In this document: positions 1 through 8,723 of the stretch, piece by piece
How the letters are laid out: each line of letters starts with the position of its first letter
Numbering within the stretch: position 1 is the stretch's first letter
Assembly: GCA_028688015.1 (NCBI GenBank)
Contig: JAQTZB010000009.1
Location: forward strand, 1-64,000
Direction: 5' to 3'
DNA length: 64,000 nt
From: Elusimicrobiales bacterium
Lineage (GTDB): Bacteria > Elusimicrobiota > Elusimicrobia > Elusimicrobiales > UBA9959
Notes under the pieces: generated by a model
Databases searched by the model: none
The model's input: only the letters and a program-made list of their open reading frames with translations
Told to the model about the DNA's origin: nothing
Program-made: the position numbers and the translations under genes

Positions 1-1340
1 CAGCCGTAGAGCGAAACGATATGGCCCAGCACCGACTTCAGCTGGCCATCGTCCGCGTAGTCGATGGCGAAGCCGTTGGAGTCCTTCGGCTCGCCGTTGT
101 AGAAAACCGTGTCCTTCAACCCGCCCGTGCGCGTCACCACCGGCAGGGCGCCGTAGCGCATTGAGATCATCTGCGACAGCCCGCACGGCTCGAAGCGCGA
201 CGGCATCACGAAGATGTCGGAGCCGCCGTAGATGCGGTGCGCCAGCGCCTCGTCCATGCCCGTGCGGAAAGCCACCCGCCTGGGGTTAGCCGCGGCCATA
301 GCGCCGAAGGCGTCCGCCAGCCCCGGGTCGCCCGCGCCCAGGATGACGAACTGCATCTTCTCCAGGAACTCGGGCGCCGCGCGCAGCAGCACGTCCAGCC
401 CCTTCTGGTGGTCCAGCCTGCTCACCACGCCCGCGAGTATGAGGTCCTTGTTCTCCTCCAGGCCCAGCTCTTTCTGCAGCGCCTTCTTGCAGGCCGCCTT
501 GCCGCGCTGGAAGCTCTTCAGCTCGTAGCCGCGCTCCAGGAAAGTGTCCGTCGCCGGGTCCCAGATCTCCTCGTCGATGCCGTTGAGAATGCCGAACAGG
601 TCGGAGGTGCGGTGCTTCATCACGCCCTCCAGACCGTGGCCGAACTCGGGCCGGTACTGGATCTCGCTGGCGTAGGTCGGGCTCACCGTAGTGACCAGGT
701 CGGCGAAGACCAGGCCCGACTTCATGTAATTTATCCCGCCGTAGAACTCCAGCTTCTCGGGTGTGAAATCCAGCCAGGTGAAGCCCGCCTTCAGCAGCGT
801 CTCCTTGGGGAACATCCCCTGGTAGGCGATGTTATGGATGGTGAAGACCGAGGCGGTCTTGGCGTAGAAAGAGTCGATGCGGTACAGGGTGCGCAGGTAG
901 GCGGGCACCAGGCCGGTCTGCCAGTCGTGGCAGTGGATAATGTCGGGCTTGAAGCCGATGAACTTGGCGCCCTCCAGCACCGCGCGGGAGAAGAAGAGGA
1001 ACCGCTCGTCGTTGTCCTCGTAGTCCCCGGCCGCCGTGCGGTACAGGCCCGGCCGGTCGAAGTATTTCTGGCTCTCGATGAAGTACACCGCCACCTTGCC
1101 CCACTGCACGCGGCTCATGGTGGCCGTCTCCACCCGGCCGCCCACCGGGATCAGGAAGCTGCCGCCGGTGGCCTTGGGCGAGAAGGCGCCGCCGCCCACG
1201 TTGCGGTAGCGCGGCAGGAAGAGCACCACCTCGGCGTCGTCGGCCCTGGAGAACACCTGCGCCAGCGCGCCGGTCACGTCGGCCAGGCCGCCGGTCTTGC
1301 AGAAAGGAAAAGCTTCGCTAGCAGCTATCAGGATCTTCAT
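1..1340 (-). CDS. glgA: Glycogen synthase, 3' end cut by window edge
   Basis: Starch/glycogen synthase of the GT5 family, which transfers glucose from ADP-glucose to growing alpha-1,4-glucan chains in the cytoplasm. About 446 codons are visible and the C-terminus lies outside the window; family members are usually 470-490 residues. The N-terminus carries the diagnostic KTGGLADV donor-binding loop at about residues 15-22. The C-terminal half shows the GT-B nucleotide-binding segment with SRFEPCGL. The ATG at 1340 is preceded by AAGGAG at normal spacing. It is the last visible gene of the minus-strand operon and follows galT by ten bases, so both may act in sugar-nucleotide and glycogen metabolism. 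Confidence 0.95.
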   Translation of the reverse strand, partial: MKILIAASEAFPFCKTGGLADVTGALAQVFSRADDAEVVLFLPRYRNVGGGAFSPKATGGSFLIPVGGRVETATMSRVQWGKVAVYFIESQKYFDRPGLYRTAAGDYEDNDERFLFFSRAVLEGAKFIGFKPDIIHCHDWQTGLVPAYLRTLYRIDSFYAKTASVFTIHNIAYQGMFPKETLLKAGFTWLDFTPEKLEFYGGINYMKSGLVFADLVTTVSPTYASEIQYRPEFGHGLEGVMKHRTSDLFGILNGIDEEIWDPATDTFLERGYELKSFQRGKAACKKALQKELGLEENKDLILAGVVSRLDHQKGLDVLLRAAPEFLEKMQFVILGAGDPGLADAFGAMAAANPRRVAFRTGMDEALAHRIYGGSDIFVMPSRFEPCGLSQMISMRYGALPVVTRTGGLKDTVFYNGEPKDSNGFAIDYADDGQLKSVLGHIVSLYG

Positions 1341-1350
1341 AAAGTCTCCT

Positions 1351-2346
1351 TCAGACCTTGTACTTCTTTCCGGAATTCAGGATATCCGCGGCGTCCTCGG
1401 GCGATACAGTGTTGATGTAGAAGCCGGTGCCCCACTCGAAGCCCGCCACGTGGCTGAGCTTGGGCATGATCTCTATGTGCCAGTGATAATGCTCGGCGGC
1501 CGGCTCCTGCACCGGCATCGTGTGCACGATCAGGTTATAAGACAGCTCCGGCAGGGAAACGGAAAGCTTGTTGAGGGCGGCCTTGAGTATGCCCGCCAGG
1601 GACTGCGCCCGGGAATCCGGCATCTCTTCGAAGTGGCTCGCGTGCGCCTTGGGCAGGATCCAGGTCTCGAACGAGAAGCGGGAGGCGTAAGGCGCGACGG
1701 CCAGGAAATCGGCGTTCTCGCTTACAATGCGGCGCTTGAAGGCCGTTTCCTCTTTCACGATGTCGCAGAACACGCAGGTACCCCGCTCGTCGTGGTAGTC
1801 GGCCGCGCCCTCTATCTCCTGCATCGCCCGCAGCGGGGCCATCGGCATGGAGATGATCTGCGAGTGCGGGTGCAGCAGGCTGGCCCCGGCGTTGCGGCCG
1901 TGGTTCTTGAAGATCATCACGTACTTTATGCGCGGGTCCTTCTTGATCTCGCGGACGCGGAAAACGAAGGTCTTCAGCACGTCGGCGACAGCCTCTTCGG
2001 GGAGGTCCTCCAGCACGCGGCCGTGCTCGGGCGTCTCTATGACCACCTCGTGGAAACCCATGCCGTCCATGTGGTCGTAGATCCCGTCGCGCCGGCTGCC
2101 CAGCGCGCCCTCGGAGACCAGCGCCGGGTACTTGTTGCGCACCACGCGCAGGCGCCAGCTCCCGGCGGGGCCGGGCAGGGAATGGATCGCAGGCGGAGTC
2201 AGCGCTTCGTTGCCCGGGCAGAAGGGGCAGACGTAGCTCTTGCCGTCGGGACCGGCGCCGGGCTTGAACTCGTTGGGGCGCAGGCCCCGCTCCGAGGCGA
2301 TGATGACCCAACGGCCGAAGACGGGATCTTTGCGGATTTCAGGCAT
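1351..2346 (-). CDS. galT: Galactose-1-phosphate uridylyltransferase
   Basis: A 331-residue HIT-superfamily nucleotidylyltransferase that exchanges UDP between UDP-glucose and galactose-1-phosphate (Leloir pathway). The zinc-type CPFCPGNE motif lies near residue 41 and the active-site HPHSQ motif near residue 160. A second histidine cluster (HYHWHIE) sits near residue 290. Length and motif order fit GalT of thermophile and deep-branching type. It lies between scpB and glgA in one transcription unit. No clear Shine-Dalgarno sequence precedes the ATG. Related GalT-like enzymes may use other hexose-1-phosphates, so the substrate is inferred from family. Confidence 0.9.
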   Translation of the reverse strand: MPEIRKDPVFGRWVIIASERGLRPNEFKPGAGPDGKSYVCPFCPGNEALTPPAIHSLPGPAGSWRLRVVRNKYPALVSEGALGSRRDGIYDHMDGMGFHEVVIETPEHGRVLEDLPEEAVADVLKTFVFRVREIKKDPRIKYVMIFKNHGRNAGASLLHPHSQIISMPMAPLRAMQEIEGAADYHDERGTCVFCDIVKEETAFKRRIVSENADFLAVAPYASRFSFETWILPKAHASHFEEMPDSRAQSLAGILKAALNKLSVSLPELSYNLIVHTMPVQEPAAEHYHWHIEIMPKLSHVAGFEWGTGFYINTVSPEDAADILNSGKKYKV

Positions 2347-2375
2347 TGTTGTAAAGCGCGGACCGTTGCAAAAAG

Positions 2376-3209
2376 TTAGCGGGGCGTTTCCTCGCTCCCG
2401 TCGGCGGGCTGTTCAACGGCGGCGGCCTCCGCCGGGGCCTCTTCCGCCTGCGGCTCCGCGGCGGGTTCTTCGGCCGGGAGCTCGTCGGTTTCGGGCGCCG
2501 TCACGGCGGGTATTTCCTCTACGGCCGGCTGCTGCTCCGTCTGCTCCTGAGCCGGCGCCTCGCCGCCCTCCAGGGCCGCCTGCGCGGGATCCTGAGGCGG
2601 CGCGCCCTCGGCCACCGGCTCGGGCTCGGGGATGGATTCCTGCTCTATCAGCTCCACCGCGGTGGACTGGGCCGCGGCGGCTACGTTCTCGATGTTGAAG
2701 GTCTCCAGCTTGGGCAGGTCGTCGAGCGAGTTCAGGCCGAACTGGCGCAGGAATTCGCTGGTGGTGCCGTAAAGGATCGGGCGGCCTATGCTCTCGCGGC
2801 GGCCGACTACGGTGATCAGCTTGCGCTGCGTCAGCGTCTCCAGCGGGCCTATCACTTCCACGCCGCGGATGGCCTCTATCTCGGCGCGCGTCAGCGGCTG
2901 CTTGTAGGCGATGATGCACAGCGTCTCCAGCGCGGCCTGCGTCAGGCGCACCGTCATTTTATTGTGGAACAGCTTGCGCACCCACAGCCCGTATTCGGGG
3001 CGGGTGGCCAGCTGCCAGCCGCCGGCCACCTGCATCACCTGCAGGGCGCCGCCGGCCTCGTCATAGCTCTTGCGCAGGTCCTGCAGGACGGACTCCAGGC
3101 GCTCCTTGTTGCGGATCTCGCAGAGCTGCGAGATGCGGGTCACCGGCAGCGGGGCGTCGGTGATGAAAAGCAGGGTTTCGAGCACTTTTTTAAGTTCGGC
3201 GTCTTCCAT
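2376..3209 (-). CDS. scpB: Segregation and condensation protein B
   Basis: ScpB is the winged-helix kite subunit of the SMC-ScpAB complex that condenses and segregates the chromosome. Residues 1-180 form the conserved tandem winged-helix body, recognisable by QAALETLCIIAYKQP and the GRRESIGRPILYGTT stretch. The last roughly 90 residues are an acidic Glu/Pro/Ala-rich tail, much longer than in typical ScpB (about 190 residues), and probably disordered. The start ATG has a GAGGT Shine-Dalgarno. It lies 32 bases downstream of scpA, its usual partner. Confidence 0.95.
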   Translation of the reverse strand: MEDAELKKVLETLLFITDAPLPVTRISQLCEIRNKERLESVLQDLRKSYDEAGGALQVMQVAGGWQLATRPEYGLWVRKLFHNKMTVRLTQAALETLCIIAYKQPLTRAEIEAIRGVEVIGPLETLTQRKLITVVGRRESIGRPILYGTTSEFLRQFGLNSLDDLPKLETFNIENVAAAAQSTAVELIEQESIPEPEPVAEGAPPQDPAQAALEGGEAPAQEQTEQQPAVEEIPAVTAPETDELPAEEPAAEPQAEEAPAEAAAVEQPADGSEETPR

Positions 3210-3241
3210 ATTACCTCTTAGCGTTCAGTCTGCGTAAAGTC

Positions 3242-4015
3242 TCAGTTCGCGGGGGACGGCGGCGCTTCCGGCGCGGCGGGCGAGGCGGCGGCGGGCTCCG
3301 GCTGCGGCGCCTCTATGACCGCAGGGGCGGGGTAGATGCGCACCTCGGCGTAGGCCTCGTCCTGGGAGATCAGGATCTTGCGCTGCTTCACCAGCTCCAG
3401 CAGCGCCATGAAGCAGGTGATCACGCCCAGCCGCTTGGTCTCCGTGGCGAACACCTCGTCGAGCAGCATCCACTCGCGGCCCTCCAGCATTTTCCCGATC
3501 TTGGCGACGCGCGACTCGATAGGGAACTGGTCGGCCTCCACCTCGCGCGTGGGCTCGGCGCGCTCGAAGGCGCGCTTGACCGCGTCCATCAAGGCGTAGT
3601 AATCCAGGTCCAGATATTTTTCTTCGCTGGTAAACACCGGCGAGCCGCGGTAGAAGGCGTCCTTGTATTTGGAGAAGCGGGCGTTCATCTCCTTGGAGGC
3701 TTCCTTGTAGCGCTGGTATTCCTCGAGCATGCTGACCAGCGCGCCGCGCGGGTCGGGGCCGTTCTCGCCCTCCATCACCTCGGGTGCGGGCAGCAGCATC
3801 TTGGCCTTCACCTGCATCAGCGTGGCGGCCATCACCAGGAACTCGCCGGCCACGTCCAGGTTCAGGCTCTTCATGACCTCGAGGTACTGCAGGTATTCGG
3901 CCGTGATCTGCGAGATCGGGATGTCGTAGATGTCGAGGTTGTTCTTCTTGATGAGGTGCATCAGCAAGTCGAGCGGCCCCTCGAAATTTTCGAGATGGAT
4001 GTCTATCGCGTTCAT
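3242..4015 (-). CDS. scpA: Segregation and condensation protein A
   Basis: ScpA, the kleisin that bridges SMC heads. The 257-residue protein starts with the conserved NFEGPLDLLMHLIKKNN segment, which binds the SMC neck, and has the usual middle and C-terminal winged-helix regions. The C-terminal 35 residues are Pro/Ala/Glu-rich. I place the start at the ATG at 4015 because it overlaps the trpS stop by one base (TGATG), a translational-coupling arrangement. Upstream in-frame sequence only reads trpS out of frame. Confidence 0.95.
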   Translation of the reverse strand: MNAIDIHLENFEGPLDLLMHLIKKNNLDIYDIPISQITAEYLQYLEVMKSLNLDVAGEFLVMAATLMQVKAKMLLPAPEVMEGENGPDPRGALVSMLEEYQRYKEASKEMNARFSKYKDAFYRGSPVFTSEEKYLDLDYYALMDAVKRAFERAEPTREVEADQFPIESRVAKIGKMLEGREWMLLDEVFATETKRLGVITCFMALLELVKQRKILISQDEAYAEVRIYPAPAVIEAPQPEPAAASPAAPEAPPSPAN

Positions 4016-5103
4016 CAGATAAGCCCCGCCGCTTTTGAGGCGGCCTTTACTTTGACATCGGCAACGGCCGCGGCCCTGCGGGCGCCCTCGGCCAGGACTT
4101 CCTCCACTTTGCCGGAGGCGGCTATCTCGGCCCGGCGGGCCCGGAAGACGCCTATTTCCTTCTCCATCAGCTCTATCAACTGCTTCTTGCAGGCCCCGCA
4201 GCCGGTCTTGCCTTCGCGGCATTCGGTCTCGCGGGCCTTCCATTCGGGATTATAAAGCTTATGGAAGGCGCAGGCCACGCAGCCCTCGGGGTGGCCCGGG
4301 TCGTCCGCCTTGACCTTGAGCGGGTCGGTATACATCTTCTTGATCTTCGCTTCCAGGCTCTTGGCGTCCTCGCCAAGGGTTATGGTATTGCCGTAGGACT
4401 TGCTCATCTTGCGGCCGTCTATGCCGGGCACCAGCGGGGCGCTGGTGAACAGCGGCTCCGGCTCACAGAGGATGCTGGTCCCGAATACGTGGTTATAGCG
4501 GCGGGCGATGTCCCGCGAGATCTCCAGGTGCGGCAGCTGGTCCTTGCCTATCGGCACGAATTTGGAGTCATAAAGCAGCACGTCTGCGGCCTGCAGCACG
4601 GGATAGCCCAGGAAGCCAAGCACGGCCATGTCGGAATTTATAGCCATTTCCTCGGCGTCGTGGCCGTGGGCCTCGGCCAGCTGCCTGGTTATGCCCTCGG
4701 CCTTCTTTACCTTGTCTTCCTGGCCCTTGTACTTGGCCTTATGCAGCTCCTGCAGCTGTTCCTTGAAAGTGGGGTTGCGCAGCAGCCAGCTGATAGGCGT
4801 CACCATGCCCAGCAGCAGCGCCAGCTCGGCGTGCGCTTTGACGTCGGACTGCCGGAACAGCACGCATTTGGCCGGGTCCAGGCCCAGCGCCAGCCAGTCC
4901 AGCACCATATCGCGGGAATTGCCGGAGATGGTCTCGCTCTTGTCGGCCCCGGTGGTCAGCGCGTGCCAGTCGGCCACGAAGTAGTAGCACTGGTATTTAT
5001 CCTGCAGTGCCAGCCAGTTCTTCATCGTACCCCAGTAATTGCCGAGGTGCAGCCGGCCGGTGGGCCTGGCGCCTGAAACCACAACGGGTTTATTGTTTTC
5101 CAT
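4015..5103 (-). CDS. trpS: Tryptophanyl-tRNA synthetase, probable Fe-S type
   Basis: Class I synthetase that charges tRNA-Trp. The HIGH-type motif is HLGN at residues 19-22 and the KMSKS motif is at 232-236. The 362-residue length is about 30 longer than the common form because of an insert after residue 270. It holds five cysteines, C275, C278, C295, C302 and C305. The last three are spaced C-x6-C-x2-C, matching the [4Fe-4S] site known in Thermotoga maritima TrpRS, where the first ligand is 22 residues earlier; here the spacing is 19 or 16. Iron-sulfur binding is therefore inferred, not shown. It is six bases downstream of the site-2 protease gene and overlaps scpA. Confidence 0.95.
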   Translation of the reverse strand: MENNKPVVVSGARPTGRLHLGNYWGTMKNWLALQDKYQCYYFVADWHALTTGADKSETISGNSRDMVLDWLALGLDPAKCVLFRQSDVKAHAELALLLGMVTPISWLLRNPTFKEQLQELHKAKYKGQEDKVKKAEGITRQLAEAHGHDAEEMAINSDMAVLGFLGYPVLQAADVLLYDSKFVPIGKDQLPHLEISRDIARRYNHVFGTSILCEPEPLFTSAPLVPGIDGRKMSKSYGNTITLGEDAKSLEAKIKKMYTDPLKVKADDPGHPEGCVACAFHKLYNPEWKARETECREGKTGCGACKKQLIELMEKEIGVFRARRAEIAASGKVEEVLAEGARRAAAVADVKVKAASKAAGLI

Positions 5104-5109
5104 AAATCT

Positions 5110-5742
5110 TTAAAGCAGGGTATACACCAGCACTACCATCGAACGGGCGAGGTTCAGTATGGGCCCCAAGATCTTCTGCAGCAGGCCCGTCGCCACCAGC
5201 CCGAGGATGATGTAGAAACCGTAGGGGAGGTGGCGCTCGTAAAGCTCCAGCGCCCGGCCCTTCAGCAGGCCCAGCGCCACCTGGCTGCCGTCCAGGGGAT
5301 ACACCGGGAACAGGTTAAAGACCGCCAGCAGCAAATTGATCTGGATGGCGAAACCGAAGATGATTGCCAGCGGCTCCGTCAGGGCCGCCCCTAAAAAGCC
5401 GTACGAGACCACCTTGAGCATCAGCACCGAGGCCAGCACCAGCGCCAGGTTGGAGAGCGGGCCGCTCAGCGCCACGAAGGCCATGTCCCCGCGCGGGTTG
5501 TTCATCCGGTACGGGTTGACCGGCACCGGTTTGGCCCAACCCAGCGCCGGGAAGCCGGCCAGCAGGCAGAGCGCCGGCAGCACCACGGTGCCCACCGGGT
5601 CTATATGCGGCAGCGGGTTGAAGGACAGCCGGCCCGAAAGATAGGCCGTATCGTCCCCGCGCCTGTAGGCCGCGTAGCCGTGGGCGAATTCGTGGAAAAT
5701 TATCGAAAAAAACAGCACCGGGAGCTGTAAAATCCACTCCAT
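5110..5742 (-). CDS. Site-2 protease family membrane metalloprotease (M50)
   Basis: A 210-residue polytopic membrane zinc protease of the rhomboid-independent M50B type. The zinc motif HEFAH lies at about residues 17-21 in the first membrane segment, and the third zinc ligand is in the FNLFPVYPLDG motif near residue 142. Four to five hydrophobic segments are visible. Such small M50 proteins commonly sit next to trpS and scpAB, as here, and their substrates are mostly unknown. It is the first gene of the operon running to glgA. A TATAAT box lies nine bases before its ATG. Confidence 0.9.
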   Translation of the reverse strand: MEWILQLPVLFFSIIFHEFAHGYAAYRRGDDTAYLSGRLSFNPLPHIDPVGTVVLPALCLLAGFPALGWAKPVPVNPYRMNNPRGDMAFVALSGPLSNLALVLASVLMLKVVSYGFLGAALTEPLAIIFGFAIQINLLLAVFNLFPVYPLDGSQVALGLLKGRALELYERHLPYGFYIILGLVATGLLQKILGPILNLARSMVVLVYTLL

Positions 5743-5751
5743 AGAAGAATA

Positions 5752-5757
5752 ATTATA
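5752..5757 (-). promoter_or_regulatory. -10 box for the M50-trpS-scpAB-galT-glgA operon
   Basis: A perfect TATAAT reads on the minus strand and ends nine bases before the ATG at 5742. Transcription starting seven bases downstream would give a leader of only two or three bases. The -35 region is poor (TTCCTA at 18 bases spacing). No Shine-Dalgarno sequence fits between the box and the ATG. Confidence 0.55.
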
Positions 5758-5889
5758 TTAAATAAGCGGCCTACTTAGGAAAATACCGGTGCCCTGGCGG
5801 AGCCCCGGGCCTGCTTCAGGGGGCAAGATTTGATAAAATCATAGGCGCCGACACCCAGACCTGAGCCAGCCGACAAGGACCCCGCAACT

Positions 5890-7332
5890 ATGGAAGTAAG
5901 AACCAGATTCGCCCCGAGCCCGACCGGTTACATGCATATAGGCAATTTGCGCACCGCCCTGTACGCCTACCTGCACGCCAGGAAGAACGAAGGCGTCTTC
6001 ATCCTGCGGATAGAGGACACCGACCAGGCCAGGCTCGTGGAGGACAGCGTCAAGGTCATCTATGAGAGCCTCGCGGTCACCGGCCTGGAGCACGACGAAG
6101 GACCGGACAAGGGCGGCCCGGTGGGACCCTACACGCAGAGCGAGCGCCGCGGCCTTTACAAGGAGTACGCCGAGAAGCTGCTGGCCGGCGGCCACGCCTA
6201 CCGCTGCTTCTGCGACAAGACGGAGAAGACCGAAGAGCCCGAAGAGGAGCACGAAGCCCCGATCCTGGGCTACGACGGGCGCTGCGGCCGCCTTTCCGCC
6301 GGAGAAGTGCAGGCCAAGCTGGCGCAGGGCCTGCCTTACGTGATCCGGCAGCGCATAGACCGGGAAGGTTCCACCACCTTCAAGGATTTCGTTTACGGTC
6401 CCATCACCGTTGACCACAAGCAGCTCGACGACCAGATCCTGCTCAAGCGCGACGGCTATCCGACGTACAATTTCGCCAACGTGGTGGACGACCACCTGAT
6501 GGGCATCACCCACGTGATGCGCGGCTGCGAATACATCTCCTCCACGCCCAAGTACATCCTGCTCTACAAGGCCTTCGGCTGGGAGATCCCGGAGCACATC
6601 CACCTCCCGCACATCATGGGGCCCAACGGCAAGAAGCTCTCCAAGCGCGAGGGCAGCGCCGCCCTGTCGGACCTCCTGAACAAGGGCTACCTGCCGGAGG
6701 CCATCCTGAACTACATAGCGCTGCTGGGCTGGAACCCGGGCACAGAGCAGGAGTTCTTCACCAAGGCCGACCTGATAGCCAAGTTCGACATCGCCCGCAT
6801 CGGCAAGGCGCCGGCCATGTTCGACGAGACCAAGCTCACCTGGCTGAACGCCCAGCACATCAAGGCCCTGCCGCCGGAGAAAGCGCACGAACTGTTCCTG
6901 AAGTTCTACCCGGAGGCCATTACCAAAGGCTTCGACGCGAAGAAGCTGACCGGCTACATCCAGGGCAAGGTGGAGAAGCTCGCCGACCTGCCGCAGATGA
7001 CGGCCTTCCTCGCCGCGCTCGACGAAAATTACGCAAAGGACCTCTTCGTCCACGCCAAGAACAAGACCACCCTGGAAGGCAGCCGCGCCGTGCTGCAGGA
7101 CCTCGGGACCGCCCTGAACGGGCTGGGCGACTGGGACTACGGCGCCATCCTGGGCACCGTCAAAGCCTACGCGGAAGCCAAGGGCGCCAAGCTGGGCCCG
7201 GTCATGTGGCCGCTGCGCATCGCCGTCTCCGGCCAGGCCGTAACGCCTACCGGCGCGGTGGAGATAGCGGAGCTGCTCGGCAAGGCGGAAACCCTGCGCC
7301 GGATAGCGCTGGCCGCAGCCAGGCTGGCCTAG
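5890..7332 (+). CDS. gltX: Glutamyl-tRNA synthetase
   Basis: Class I synthetase that charges tRNA-Glu, and possibly tRNA-Gln where an amidotransferase follows. The signature FAPSPTGYMHIGNLRTAL contains the HIGH motif (HIGN) at residues 16-19, and the KMSKS-type motif is KLSKREGS near residue 252. The anticodon-binding alpha-helical domain occupies the C-terminal 150 residues. The length of 480 matches the family. It is transcribed away from the M50 operon across a 147-base gap. In that gap a TAAAAT at 5834-5839 is the only reasonable -10 candidate. Confidence 0.97.
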   Translation: MEVRTRFAPSPTGYMHIGNLRTALYAYLHARKNEGVFILRIEDTDQARLVEDSVKVIYESLAVTGLEHDEGPDKGGPVGPYTQSERRGLYKEYAEKLLAGGHAYRCFCDKTEKTEEPEEEHEAPILGYDGRCGRLSAGEVQAKLAQGLPYVIRQRIDREGSTTFKDFVYGPITVDHKQLDDQILLKRDGYPTYNFANVVDDHLMGITHVMRGCEYISSTPKYILLYKAFGWEIPEHIHLPHIMGPNGKKLSKREGSAALSDLLNKGYLPEAILNYIALLGWNPGTEQEFFTKADLIAKFDIARIGKAPAMFDETKLTWLNAQHIKALPPEKAHELFLKFYPEAITKGFDAKKLTGYIQGKVEKLADLPQMTAFLAALDENYAKDLFVHAKNKTTLEGSRAVLQDLGTALNGLGDWDYGAILGTVKAYAEAKGAKLGPVMWPLRIAVSGQAVTPTGAVEIAELLGKAETLRRIALAAARLA

Positions 7333-7390
7333 GCCGGCCGCGCTGGCTCCGCCGGGCTCTTTTCGCCGCCCCGTGGTTTCTGGTATTATT

Positions 7391-7399
7391 TGATATAAT
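7391..7399 (+). promoter_or_regulatory. Extended -10 promoter for the UDP-sugar dehydrogenase gene
   Basis: TGATATAAT is a perfect extended -10 element (TG-N-TATAAT) located 25 bases before the ATG at 7425. No good -35 is needed for this class and none is seen. It lies in the 92 bases after gltX, so the dehydrogenase and the downstream kinase can be transcribed independently. Confidence 0.6.
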
Positions 7400-7424
7400 T
7401 TATTCGCGTTTATAAGGGGTGGAA

Positions 7425-8723
7425 ATGAAAGACCTGAACAAGTTGATCCATGGAAGAAAGGCCGCTATCGGCATAGTGGGCATGGGCTACGTGGGCCTGC
7501 CGCTCGCCATGGAATTCGGCAAAGGCGGGTTCTCCGTCACCGGCTTCGAAGTGGACGCCCAGAAAGTCCGCGACCTCAAGGCCGGCGTCTCCTACATCGG
7601 CGACGTGCCCACCTCCGAGGTGGCCGCGCTTTCGAAGAAAGGCCTGCTCACCGCCACTCTCGATTTCTCGCAGCTCAAAAAGATGGACGCCGTCATCATC
7701 TGCGTCCCCACCCCCCTGCGCAAGAGCAAGGACCCCGACGTCTCTTACATAGTCGCCTCGGTACAGGAGGCCCGCAAGTACCTAAGGCGCGGCCAGCTCA
7801 TAATCCTCGAAAGCACCACCTACCCCGGCACCACCAAGGAGCTGGTGAAGCCCATGCTCGAGGCCGGCGGCCTCAAAGCCGGCAAAGACTTCTACCTCGC
7901 CTTCTCCCCGGAGCGCGTGGACCCGGGCAATCCCAAGTACGGCGTAAAGAACACCCCCAAAGTCGTCGGCGGCCTCACTCCCGCCTGCACCGAGCTCGCC
8001 GGCAGCCTCTACGGCGCCGTCATAGACCGCGTGCTCACCGTCTCCAGCACCGAAGCCGCCGAGCTGGTGAAGCTCCTCGAGAACACCTTCCGCGCCGTCA
8101 ATATCGGCATGATCAACGAGATGGCCCTCATGTGCAACAAGCTCGGCCTCGACGTCTGGGAAGTCATCAACGCCGCCGCCTCCAAGCCGTTCGGCTTCAT
8201 GCCCTTCTACCCCGGGCCCGGCATAGGCGGCCACTGCATCCCGCTCGACCCCCATTACCTCGGCTGGAAGATGAAGACCCTCAACTTCGAGCCGCGCTTC
8301 ATAGAGCTCGCCGGCGCCATCAACTCCACCATGCCCAACCACGTGGTGGCCCGCCTTGGCGAACTGCTCAACACCAGGGGCAAAGCTCTCAGCCGCTCCC
8401 GGGTGCTGATGATCGGCATGGCCTACAAGCCCGACATCTCCGACCCCCGCGAAAGCCCCGCCCACGACGTGCTGCTGCTGCTGGAGAAGACCGGCGCCAA
8501 GGCCGACTACTACGACCCGTACGTCGCCGAGGCGGAGCTGGAAGGCGGCACCCGCCGCTCCAGGAAGGACGCGCTCAAGCGCCTTAAGGATTACGACTGC
8601 GTGCTGATAGTCACGCCGCATTCCTGCATAGATTACGCCGACATCGTTAAACGGGCCCGCCTGGTCTTCGACACGCGCAACGCCACCAAAGGCCTCAAAG
8701 GAAAGAACCTCTACCGCCTATGA
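7425..8723 (+). CDS. UDP-N-acetyl-D-glucosamine/UDP-sugar 6-dehydrogenase
   Basis: NAD-dependent nucleotide-sugar dehydrogenase of the Ugd/WbpA/WecC family, which oxidises C6 of a UDP-hexose to a uronic acid for surface polysaccharide. The Rossmann motif GMGYVGLP is near residue 22. The catalytic cysteine lies in GPGIGGHCIPLDP near residue 270. The C-terminal UDP-binding domain is complete (432 residues). The pattern is closer to UDP-GlcNAc dehydrogenases than to UDP-glucose dehydrogenase, but the substrate is not certain. I chose the ATG at 7425 over the in-frame GTG at 7419 because AAGGGG sits five bases upstream of it. The stop overlaps the next start (ATGA). Confidence 0.92.
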   Translation: MKDLNKLIHGRKAAIGIVGMGYVGLPLAMEFGKGGFSVTGFEVDAQKVRDLKAGVSYIGDVPTSEVAALSKKGLLTATLDFSQLKKMDAVIICVPTPLRKSKDPDVSYIVASVQEARKYLRRGQLIILESTTYPGTTKELVKPMLEAGGLKAGKDFYLAFSPERVDPGNPKYGVKNTPKVVGGLTPACTELAGSLYGAVIDRVLTVSSTEAAELVKLLENTFRAVNIGMINEMALMCNKLGLDVWEVINAAASKPFGFMPFYPGPGIGGHCIPLDPHYLGWKMKTLNFEPRFIELAGAINSTMPNHVVARLGELLNTRGKALSRSRVLMIGMAYKPDISDPRESPAHDVLLLLEKTGAKADYYDPYVAEAELEGGTRRSRKDALKRLKDYDCVLIVTPHSCIDYADIVKRARLVFDTRNATKGLKGKNLYRL

